From contig JAKOON010000012.1 in NCBI GenBank assembly GCA_022577435.1, positions 5,887,412-5,951,411 on the forward strand: a DNA stretch of 64,000 nt, in the 5' to 3' direction. Position numbers and translations under genes: made by a program. The notes under the pieces were generated by a model that was given only the letters and a program-made list of their open reading frames with translations, was not told where the DNA came from and ran no database searches. Position 1 is the stretch's first letter. Each line of letters begins with the position of its first letter. This stretch comes from Embiotoca jacksoni. Its lineage: Eukaryota; Chordata; Actinopteri; Embiotocidae. Below, piece by piece: positions 1-10,376 of this stretch.

Positions 1-3000
1 AGGGAGAATGAGTTATCACTTCAGATAGCACAGAGTCAATGAAGGAGACAACACAGTGAGCATGAGATCAAAACTGTACAGAAATCAAGTGAACACTGCA
101 GCCCTGGTTCACCCTCCTGATAAGACAGCGTAAAAATCCACCATGTTGTGCAATGTTGTGGGAAACCAGTGAGCGTTTTAGCAGTGGGGCGGCTGTGAAG
201 GCCATGCTGAGACTTGTACTTGAAGCACACTATGCAACGTTAGCACATACTTTTCTCTACCCTGAGGGGAGTATGGAGACAAAAACAAGACTGTAACTTT
301 CTCCACGGAAATAAATCTAAAATTTCAAACCTCCTGGTGGACAATGAATGTAGATGTTAGTATAAAAAAACATAGTCCTGTCGAGCCCAACCATTACACA
401 TTTTTTAATTAATAATTATGACAGTAGGAATTATTACCCCCTTATATTTGATAATGCCTTAAGTCACCTTAATATCATATCATACACTATAAACCAGTAG
501 TTTATATGATAGTGACACAAATCTTTCTGTAAAGTGTATGAGTGTGTGAGGTGTGTGAGTGTGTGTTAGATTTAGATGAGGTGGGGGCTCACAGGCCTTC
601 AGCTCAACCCTCAAGACTTTTCAATTATGATTAAAGTAAAAGACATATTAGTTAAATACAGTATTATTAATAGATTTTACTATATTAATGAGGGTTGTGA
701 ATATTGACTAAGCACTGAGGGGAACGTTTGGATCAATGTAAAACTCAGGTTATCAATAGAGCAGAGTGAGCGTCACCAAAACATTCAAAGTTTGGAAAAC
801 TTACTTTAAAGCGTATACTCTGGTCTTTGGCTGGCTCCCTCTTGAGTATCCAACTTTTTCATCTGGCTTTTCGCTTTCGCTTCCCTCTCCACTTTTCCCT
901 CGCTCTTTTTCTCGCCGTCGTTTGCCTGTGTGTGAATTTTCTTTCTTTTTTTTTCCAAAGGGATGGGCACAGACTGAGGAAGTGACGCGATGTTGGACAG
1001 GGCTCAGAGCTGGATCGAAGGTCTGCTGTCGACTGTCTGACAAAATGTAAATTATTAGCGAGACGAACGGTCAGCTCTCCACAAACGACTTCAAATGTTT
1101 ATTTAGATGATCGGCCTTTAAGTGAGTGAGTGAATTTTAGCAACAGAGGGATAACGTTTTAGAAGTATCAGCCATGATGTCAACTTTCACGGACTTTTAA
1201 CTTGTAATATATTATTGAGGAAATGTATCGAAGATTTTTTTTTTTTTTTTTAATTACTGAGAATACGAATCACAGTCATGCCTGCCAAAGCCAGATTTTC
1301 TCAAGTAGCATATTTTAATTATTTTTGGTTTATTTTCAGCTAATTTTACTTCAAGGTAATGTTTTGCAAGATGTTTTATTTATTAGGCTATTTTAAACAA
1401 TACCTTTAAACAGCTCACAAAAACTGTCAATCAGTCTCTTTTATTTATTTTAAAAAAAAATGGATCACAAATTTGTGTAAAAAGAAAAAGCTTTGACAGA
1501 TTTAACCTTGTTAAGAACTGTCGTTTTTCACAAATATTAATCAAACAGTAGTAAACAGTACATTTGTTAGGGACTATTTTCAGATGAGGATTAACACACA
1601 TTTTGTGCAGCTATTTGCAGCAGCAGAACAGCATACTGTATCTGGTGACTCAAAATAAATTGCGATCATGTCACATTATCACACATCATTAATGTGTTTT
1701 TAATAGTTTTTGGACATCAGTGGTGGTCAGGATATGAGGCGTAGAGATTTCTTAGCCAGATCAACTTATATTTTGGTTTTGGTCTCTCATTGCTTTGCTG
1801 ACAACTTCCCTTGAATTATCCTTGAAATTACATTTTAAATTAACTTCTTTAGAGGGAATTTCTCTGAAAGTCAACAACCACAAACTCAACACAACTTCTA
1901 ACTAAATTTATGTCTCAGCTGTTTGTCTATATCTTTTCCCTGTATTTGGTACTATTTCTTCCCTATGAGAGGAATTTACAGAGCATTGCTGGTTTATTTA
2001 CAAACATGAATGTAAAAATGTTGTTTCACTTCTCCTTCCATGAGTTCAAAGTGACTGGAACCAGCCCCAAATGCATATATGTTTTAAATCATTTTAAAAC
2101 TCTCCCAAAAATTGCAAAAATACTTGAAAAATATATTTCAGTGGTACTGTATTCACATATTTAAGACTGTTTGACACACTATGATTAAGCTATACCCAAC
2201 AAATGTATTTTAAACTGAATTATTATGTAGTTGTATAGGTTTAGACTGAAAATTGACTGCAATTATGCTGTCTTTTCTGGAATGCAGTCAATGTAGATAA
2301 ACCTCTTATATTGCACCACCTGACTGACAGCATCATATTTTTAAAGGGTGTCTGCTACATAATTAACTCACATAGTTAACCACATCATTTACTCAAGCAG
2401 TGAGTCAGGAATCCTCTTGAAAAAAAGATCAACAGGAGTGGAGGAGGCCTAGAGATACTTTTAAGAAGTCTGTATTGTCCAGTTTCCTCCCATGAGTTAA
2501 AGAAACAGAAGCATTACCAAAGATATTCATACAATGGTGCCGGGTAGTGAGTCATTGTTTGTGAGATTGTGTCACAAATGCTCAACATATTTGTGTGATG
2601 ATGTAGCCGACAACACAACAATGGAAACAAATTATTCATTTGGCAGGCACATGCTTTCATTCACTGAGAAATGGGCTTGAAAAAAATACAGTTTTGATTT
2701 GAAAGATGGCCTCCTAAAATCTGAAAGTACAGAGTAAACTAAGACTTTATGTAAATATATAGGAATTCCCATTGAGTCCTTATGAAATAGTGTTTACTTT
2801 ATGTGGCAGTATTAACAAGCAATACAGAATTTCATTTCCAAGAAACAATGTAAGAGAGAAAGAAAACATATGTGACTTTGGCTATTTGTTAAAAAAATGT
2901 CCACAATATGATTTCTTTCCTTCACAAAGACATTGTGAACTCAGCTGTTCATTGCTTTTTGCACCCAAATACATATTAATGATCATTGCAATAGTTGAAT

Positions 3001-3118
3001 ACTATCAGGTTCTAATTTCTTCTCCTGAGGCTTCCAAAAGACTTGAGTATTTTGGGGGATTAAGTGTGGGAGAGACTCTCTGACAGGAAATGACTCCCCT
3101 CCTTGTAACACACACACA

Positions 3119-3191
<73 letters not shown>

Positions 3192-3630
3192 CCTGCAGCT
3201 GTGTGTGCTTCACAGGAAGACCAAGAGGGGAAATTGGTATGTACAAGATTCATATTTACATTGTATAGATAATTGGGTTAAATGGGTAAAGTAGCAGCTG
3301 CCCAGATTCCCAAATATGGTCCATCGGGTTGAAGAACATTTTGCACAAATAGTTTTGTGTTGACAACATTGCATAAAGAAAAAAAAAAAAAAGAAAAAAA
3401 AAAATATATATATATATAAAAAAACATTGACCTTCCGTTGTTGTTGTCATAATGTATAGGGGACTATACAGATCACTGAAGATAGACTGATATGAATGGT
3501 GATTAGTGTGTTGTAAAGTCTTCTTTTCCTCGTCAAAAACTGCAGAGTTTTGTGAAACTATTTCCCTGAGTTTAACTTTTCAGGCATCACGAGCCCGCCT
3601 CCTTTCGCATGATTGACAAGACTAATAGCC
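1..3630. other. Intergenic stretch, no gene recognised
   Basis: AT-rich DNA with many stops in all frames. Short open frames, for example 766-1050 and 1910-2164, show no recognisable domain or exon pattern and look like chance. It contains a CA microsatellite at 3108-3188 and A-rich/TA runs near 3378-3424. Nothing here could be tied to a gene to the left of leng8. Confidence 0.7.
3108..3188. repeat. (CA)n microsatellite
   Basis: About 40 nearly uninterrupted CA dinucleotides (one CAGA interruption near the left end). It produces spurious Thr-His and Cys-Val open frames on the two strands. Confidence 0.97.
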
Positions 3631-3631
3631 C

Positions 3632-4054
3632 AGCAATACGTTTTTGTCCGCCCCGCCTGAAAGACAGCGCGCCGGGCAAAGAAAACCACCCTTAAGTACC
3701 AGCAATACGTTTTTGTCCGCCCCGCCTGAAAGACAGCGCGCCGGGTAAAGAAAACCTCTCTTAAGTACCAGCAATACGTTTTTGTCCGCCCCGCCTGAAA
3801 GACAGCGCGCCGGGCAAAGAAAACCTGCGTTAAGTACCAGCAATACGTTTTTGTCCGCCCCGCCTGAAAGACAGCGCGCCGGGCAAAGAAAACCACCCTT
3901 AAGTACCAGCAATACGTTTTTGTCCGCCCCGCCTGAAAGACAGCGCGCCGGGTAAAGAAAACCTCTCTTAAGTACCAGCAATACGTTTTTGTCCGCCCCG
4001 CCTGAAAGACAGCGCGCCGGGCAAATAAAACCTCTCTTAAGTACCAGCAATACG
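3632..4054. repeat. 69-bp minisatellite, six copies plus a partial
   Basis: The motif AGCAATACG recurs at 3632, 3701, 3770, 3839, 3908, 3977 and 4046, giving an exact 69-bp period. Each full unit carries CCGCCCCGCC (a GC box on the minus strand; the first is at 3648-3657) and GCGCGCCGGG. Unit variants order as a-b-c-a-b-c', so units 1-2 equal units 4-5 at the variable positions; the array therefore also has a 207-bp higher-order period. Because 69 is divisible by three, the minus strand stays open across the array, but no start, domain or splice context supports a protein. It sits about 370 bp upstream of the leng8 start codon. Confidence 0.96.
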
Positions 4055-4093
4055 CCACGTGACTTGGCCGACGTCACGTTATCTGCCATTTTG
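4055..4093 (+). promoter_or_regulatory. leng8: leng8 promoter-proximal motif cluster
   Basis: Directly after the minisatellite are CCACGTGAC (E-box core CACGTG at 4056-4061), GACGTCAC (7 of 8 bases of a CRE, 4070-4077) and GCCATTTTG (4085-4093, a reverse-strand YY1-like CAAAATGGC). A second YY1-like AAATGGCGGC overlaps the leng8 start codon at 4425-4434. The motif matches are seen directly; promoter activity is inferred from position. The transcription start is not determined. Confidence 0.5.
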
Positions 4094-4425
4094 TATCTCC
4101 ACAGTCCGATCAAACGAAGTCGGTCGTCAACGAAGAAGCAGCGAATATGACAAAATTCACGTTGTGTTTTATTTTGCGCGTTGCATAACGTCGTGTTCAC
4201 GTTTTGTTTATTTTGGTTTAGGTAGTGGTGTTAGCGCTCGGTTGACTACTCTCCTGGTGGTTAGACTTTTTTTTTCTTTTTTCTTTTTTTGGACGTTGTT
4301 TACCTTTTAGCGATAGTGGAGCTAACGGCGTTAGCCCAGTTTCTCGCTAGCCAGACAGCTAGCTCAAGCTAGCGAGCAACTGTCCTAGCGTTAGCTTTCT
4401 AACGCTAATTTATATCCGCGGCGAA

Positions 4426-6149
4426 ATGGCGGCCAACACGACGCAGGCAACCCCGACGGCGAACTGGTAGGCCACTCTCTTTAAGTAGCGGGTGAATGAA
4501 ATGTAACTTTTGGACTAACATGTATGTATGTCGGGGGGTGAATATCTAATCTGAGCGTTGATTGTATTAGTTAGCATACCTAACGTGAGCTACTGTTGCG
4601 GCCGTTGGTTTGGTTAGCCGAAAGCTAATCAGCTAATTGGATTTCTGACTACTAAAGTAAAGCGAATGTCTCTCTATCAAAGTTGGGGATTAACGCAGCT
4701 GACTCTTATTGTTGTTGTTTTTAAAAGAATCGTCATCGGTCGACGGGTATTTCAGGGCTGGCCTCGTTTCAACTGGCTCACGTTGACGCGTTTATTTGTA
4801 GCTTAGCGGTTAGCTGTGTAACAAGTTAAACTGTTGGCTGGCCGAGAAATAGAAGATATAATTTTATATCACGATGTTTTTATTTTTTTTACCAGATAAC
4901 TTAATATCTATATTGCGACGATATGGCTGTTGGTACTCGTGCAAAAATATGTACATAATATTATTCTTAAAAAAAAAAAAATCAAACGTTATATGTGGCT
5001 ATATATATCTATATCTATATAGATATATACTGTGCATTTTATATTTATTTTTTTTGCTTTTTATTATTCTATTATTTATTTTATTGCTTCCTGTATGCTG
5101 CTGTAGTGGAAAAAAAAAAAAAAAAAAAAAAAAAATCCCCCCTTGGGGATTAATAAAGTACCTACCGACCTATTATGACCATGTGGGTAAAAAACAAATA
5201 ATAGAGCAGCTAGAACAATCCAGTAAATTCAGAAATGTTCTACCTTTACTTTGTAGTAGCCTTTAAAAGGAAAATACAGCAATTATGCCATCGTGATATT
5301 CAGAATTTAGGGCAATATACATAATTAAATGTGTATATATTGCCCAACCCTATCTGCTGCCATCAGTAGGTAGTATTGTGTGCAGGTTAACATAACGTTG
5401 TCTTAATTTACATGCAACATTGTGTAAATAATTCGTTGGCTTTCTTAAACATTTTCACAGGGATAACATTTGGTTAGCAATTTATTTCTGATTTAGAGTG
5501 AGCAGTTCATTTAAATGTTTTTTTTTTTTTTTTTTTTAATCACGAAAATGTAATTATCATTAGTTTTAAATTTCCATAACACAACCTCAAGATTTTTAGG
5601 CCTCTGTTATGTTTATCCGATTTATTAAATTGATCGAGCATGTTACTTCTTAAACCACCCCTGACAGTTGTTCCCGTGTTGGTGGCAGGTCCTATGGTAG
5701 TGCTACAGAGGGCCAGGTTCATGAAAATCCAGAATGGGAGAAAGCAAGACAAGCACTAGCAACCATTAACAAAAGCCAGACCTCTGCGAAGACTGCACAA
5801 GCTAATCGGACCACAGCAGAGGTGTGTGTTTATCTCCTTGTGCATCTTTATCTGTGTTACATCTGCCACTAAAAATCCATCTCTGGTGGTTTGTAACCTC
5901 AGATAACAAAATAGAAATGTGTCAAAATGGATATTTACTTTGGGAAATGACTAGACATTTTGATTTGTTCAGTATGTTTATTGGTTTCTTAAACATTTAA
6001 ATGTCCCTGGTGCATTGTTAATCCTATCCCTGCTAAATGACTTTATCTCTTTTCTGGATAGTAAGACCAAAGCTATTTGTGCGTTTGTGTTATTTTAGGC
6101 TGCCCAATTTCAGCCAGCAGTAAGTGACTCTGCTGCCATGCAGCAACAA

Positions 6150-6181
<32 letters not shown>

Positions 6182-9100
6182 GTACTATCCCTGGTACCAG
6201 CAAACTCAGCAGCACTATCCTGGATATACATACCCCTATAACTACTACTACTCTGTGGGTCCAGTAAGTACAGAAATAAATTAATTTTGTTAATATGATA
6301 CGTCAGTAGCATTTAGAACAAAAGCAGGGTATTCCATTCAACGCCTGTACATGAGATTTTCAAAAAATAATATCTGATGCAGAGTGACTGGGAGAAGGCT
6401 CTACCGTTGCACGAAGTTACAAATATTTAATTAAAGGTGGCAAAAATTAAATCATAGTTTTCTCTTGAATTAACAGTATGGAGGTGCATATCCACCAAAT
6501 CAGTATGGTGTACCCCCGGGACCCTATCCAGGACCGCCAACCTCTAATGGGCAGGTACGTCGTGAGAATTTGATTTGTAAAACAGATTATTTAAATCTTT
6601 TTATTTGTTTATCGACGCTACACGTTCATAATGATGTAATTGAAGAGGCTTTGAAACCTAGTCTTGAGCACCTGAGTGACTAGACATGACCGGTGACTTT
6701 ATTAAAAAATTTCCCCTCGGGGATTAATAAAGTATATACCTACCTACCTAAACCACTGTAGATTTAATAGCATGACAGAACATTTGGTAAAATTGTTGTT
6801 TGGTGTAATGCACATCAGTTGTATTCTTCAAGTACATTTGTAGCTTCTTTATCTTCAGAGAGTTTGATTTTGTTGAACTGCAAAAACAGCCTTCTCTGTT
6901 TTTCCTTTCATAGCCTCCCCCAGTGCCTGGAATGGAAGACCAGTCCCCCAGTTACTCCTCCCAACCACAACCTCCTCCCCCTGCTACTCCCCAGAGCCCA
7001 ACCACCTCAGAGAAACCCCCTCCCCCTCCACTCCCACCTATTCCTCCACCACCAAACTCCCAGTACCCCCCTCCATCACAAAATGCTTACGGTGCCAACA
7101 ACGCCATGCCATACCCACCTGGCGACCCCAACCAAATGCAAGTCTACAATCATTCCCAGGGAAGGCCGAACTATGGCCAGAGCTTCCAGGCCCAGAACAC
7201 CTATCAGCCCTCTCAGAATAACTCTCAGCAACAGCAAGCACCGGGTGCGTATGTGCCTGGGTTAGCCAGAGGAGAAGCCAACAAAAACAAAAACCAGAAA
7301 CAAGGACAGCAACTGTGGCACCGCATGAAACGTAAGGTTTACACGTTTGTGAGGTTACTGACGTGTAATGTTTACTTGGATGAATTACTACAGACCGTTT
7401 AGGTGCTCCTTTCATATGGTATTTCTATTTTGATGTTTCCAATTTCAATTCAAAGAAGTTAAAAAAAAAAAATGGCAGGTTTAAGAGGAAGACTGCAGAC
7501 AGAAGGAAGACATCTGAGTTCTTTGGACTCAACAAAAAAAAAAAGTCAATTTCAGTGTTAAATTTATCTGAAAAAAACAGCAAAAGATAATATTTGTATG
7601 CCTTTATACTTTCACAGAGGCACCTGGGACAGCTGCTGTGAAGTTCAATATTCCCAAGAGGCCCTATCAGGTTCAGTGTTCCCCAATTTCCAATCAGGCT
7701 TTCCCTCCAGGCGAGCAGCCCTCAGGATTGAATCCAACACCTTCCTCTCCAGCTGCTGCCAGCGCTGCAGCTGGAGGTGCTCAGACACGGTTAGAACTCA
7801 TCCATCTCCAATAATTAAGTGTCTTTTCTTTTATTCTGTGAATAATGTATTGAGTTAAAATGCTTTCTCTCCAGACCTCAGGACTGGCCGCAAGCCATGA
7901 AGGAATACGTGCAGCGCTGCTTCACAGCCTGTGAGACAGAGGAAGACAAGGATCGTACTGAGAAGGTGCTAAAAGAAGTTCTGCAGGATCGCTTAAAGGA
8001 TGGCTCTGCTTACACCATTGACTGGACTCGTGAGCCATTGCCAGAGTGAGTTTAGTATTGGATTTGTGTTTGCATAGTTTAGATATTAGCGAGTTTGGAA
8101 TGTTTAAAGCACCCTAAAACTGCAGTGAATTCTTTTGATGCATTTCTTTGCTCTTAAAGGATGTAGTGTTACCTGACATTTGGGATTTTGTGGGGTTTTT
8201 CTTTAGACTAAAGGTCAAGCAATCTCGTTGGGAAGCTATTCCAAATCAGAGGTCATCAGATAACTCAATTAACCGTGGTGGAAGTACAGTGGCTGCAGCT
8301 TCAAGAGGCAGAGGTGGACACAGGTTGGGCCACTACAGGAATATCTTTTCTCAAAGGAGCCCATCTTCTAGTTCGTCCCGATCCTCCTCCCGCTCACCAT
8401 CGCCCTCGCACGGCCGGCACAGGGACCGCAGCAACCAAAGGCATAGGCGCAGGTAGGACACGATTTCTCCTCCTTTTCTGTGGTTGCTGTGGACGTCCTG
8501 TGAACTTCCTGTCTCAATGTCTTGTGTATCTATGCTCCCAGCGATTCTGGCTCGCAGTCAGACAGCAGCATCTCCAGCGACCTCCGACCTCAGCTGTCAA
8601 GACGAAATCAGAAAGGAGCACGTGGCCGTGGTAATGACAGGGATAGAGGACGTGGAGGTGGAGAGAGAGGACGAGGAAGAGGAGGAAAAGCCAACAGAGG
8701 AAGGAGGTAAAGTCACAAAAATATGATGAATGTTAATATTTATCACTGCTCTTAAGGAATAACTTAAATTGAGAAAAATAGTTTTTCTTTTTACAACTCT
8801 ATGCCACAGGGATAGCTAGTGATATTCTTGATCTTATTCTCCCAGGAACATGGATGATTCCAATTCAGCTGTTGTAAAGAAGAGGAAAGGCGGCAGCGCT
8901 GGTATGGATTTCCATGACCCCAACAGAGAAGCCAAAAAGCAGAGCAGAGCAGCTCGTTTCCACAAGCAGCTGCGCTCAGAGCCCCTGGTTCTCTCCATCA
9001 ATGCGCTGGACCTGCCTGATGGAACACAGGAAGGCCTCAGCTGGGAGGACTGCCCCATTGTGGGAACATGTCAGGACATCACCAAGTCCTACCTGAGGCT

Positions 9101-10376
9101 CACCTGCGCCCCTGACCCGTCCACTGTACGCCCCGTGCACGTAAGTTGTTCTTACTGTACTTTTACTGGTGGGAGACAATGTTTCTGGGACTTGAAAGGG
9201 GCAGACATGGTTCAACATCATTCTGTCAAAGAAACATTGAATTAATTTGGATAGACACTGTATACTGTATGTGCTTGTTCATAGCCTTCTGCATCGCAGA
9301 GCACAGAGTCCGGGGTTTTAATCTATGTCTAAACGTTTGTTCATGCAGGTGCTGAGAAAATCTTTACAGGCTGTAAAGGCCCACTGGAAAACCCACCAGG
9401 ACTACGCCTACGCCTGTGAACAGATGAAATCCATACGACAGGACCTCACGGTTGGTTATCTTATGTGTTTCATTCAAATTAACTTCTGTCTGGATTGTGT
9501 TTTTTAGTTTTTTTATTGACTCTCATCTTTAACCTGTCCTAGGTTCAAGGAGTTCGTACTGAGTTCACAGTGGAAGTCTATGAGTGTCATGCACGCATTG
9601 CTCTGGAAAAAGTGAGTGTTTCTCTTCAGTAGTGTAGCACTACCTCAAGGTGATGGAAGTCATTTTTATACTAGCTAACTGCTGATTGTCTTTAGGGAGA
9701 CCATGAAGAGTTTAACCAGTGCCAGACCCAGCTGAAGGCCCTGTATAAGGACAATCTCTCAGAGAACATTGGAGAGTTTACAGCATATAGATTGCTGTAT
9801 TACATCTTCACTAAAAACTCCGGAGGTACGTTCACAACTTTTGGAAGACTTTATCTCACTATTACACATCACATAAATGTTTTCTTCCACTTTTTAACAT
9901 TGGCCGTTCATCCTCCCCTCCAGATCTGACCACTGAGCTGGTGTACTTGACCTCGGCACTGCGGGCAGATCCTTGCGTGGCCCATGCTCTTGCACTCCGT
10001 GCTGCCTGGGCATTGGGAAACTATCGGCGTTTCTTTAAGCTCTACCAGGAAGCCCCGCGCATGGCTTCGTATCTCATTGACAAGTTTGTAGAGAGAGAAA
10101 GAAAGGTTGCACTTCGGGCCATAGTCAAAACGTAAGTCATGCTCCAAAAAAATCTATATTGGTAATTATTGGTCCTGGTAACTGACCCATGTCTCTTTTT
10201 CCTCTGTCCACAGGTTCAGACCTGACTTGCCTGTGCAGTATGTGGAGTCTAATCTGGGCTTCTCATGTTTAGACTCCTGTATGGCCTTTTTAACAGGGCT
10301 AGGTGTCACTTTCACTGCTTCGGATCCCGATAAGATAGACTGCAAAACCAGCACAGCTGCTTTGGCTGCCTCCTGA
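4426..10376 (+). CDS. leng8: leng8, SAC3/GANP-domain leukocyte receptor cluster member 8 homologue
   Basis: Fifteen coding exons: 4426-4466, 5689-5821, 6099-6263, 6477-6554, 6914-7331, 7618-7789, 7875-8045, 8207-8452, 8542-8706, 8846-9140, 9349-9450, 9543-9611, 9696-9825, 9924-10131, 10214-10376. They join in frame to 851 aa; human LENG8 is about 800. The order matches LENG8: N-terminal ENPEWEKARQAL motif, Gln tract (about residues 73-86), Tyr- and Pro-rich low-complexity part (to about 270), GQQLWHRMK, then WPQAMKEYVQRCFTACE, Arg/Ser and Arg/Gly stretches (about 430-530), and a SAC3/GANP domain from about 590 (TCAPDPSTVRPV, ACEQMKSIRQDLTVQGVRTE, DHEEFNQCQTQLK). SAC3-family proteins act in mRNA processing and export; the precise role of LENG8 is less clear, and a nuclear location is inferred. 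The start ATG lies in a YY1-like AAATGGCGGC context and matches the vertebrate MAAN start. Confidence 0.95.
5110..5166 (+). repeat. Poly-A run with LINE-like 3' tail cassette
   Basis: A run of about 26 A is followed by CCCCCCTTGGGGATTAATAA and AGTACCTACC. The same GGGGATTAATAAAGTA core recurs at 6719-6734. This is the usual form of fish non-LTR (L2/CR1-like) 3' ends. It lies inside leng8 intron 1; the family name is an inference. Confidence 0.6.
5170..5352. mobile_element. Possible hAT-like remnant, right end
   Basis: The segment ends in ATATATTGCCCAACCCTA, whose reverse complement TAGGGTTGGGCAATATAT resembles common fish hAT termini. A matching left end is not clear; TATCACGATG and GCGACGATATGG near 4868-4925 could be its interior, split by the LINE tail at 5110-5166. 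Only the right terminus is supported. Confidence 0.3.
6141..6182 (+). repeat. leng8: Mixed CAG/CAA tract coding for 14 glutamines in leng8
   Basis: Fourteen Gln codons in exon 3, CAG and CAA mixed in the first half and seven pure CAG codons at the 3' end. Human LENG8 has a shorter Gln run at the same place (recalled, not aligned). Confidence 0.9.
6710..6752 (+). repeat. Second LINE-like 3' tail cassette
   Basis: TTTCCCCTCGGGGATTAATA and AAGTATATACC are followed by repeats of CTAC/TACC. Same orientation and core as the 5136-5166 copy, in leng8 intron 4. An independent insertion of a related element is likely. Confidence 0.55.

Noticed and set aside
766..1050. 94-codon open frame upstream of leng8
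   Set aside because: No domain, no splice context and a complementary frame of similar length on minus; typical chance frame in a pyrimidine-rich stretch.
2983..3272. Cys-Val and Thr-His repeat open frames on both strands
   Set aside because: They are translations of the CA microsatellite at 3108-3188 and have no gene context.
6819..7415. Alternative frames over leng8 exon 5, both strands
   Set aside because: The real frame is the one giving PVPGMEDQSPSYSS, which joins neighbouring exons; the others are shadows of Pro-rich codons.
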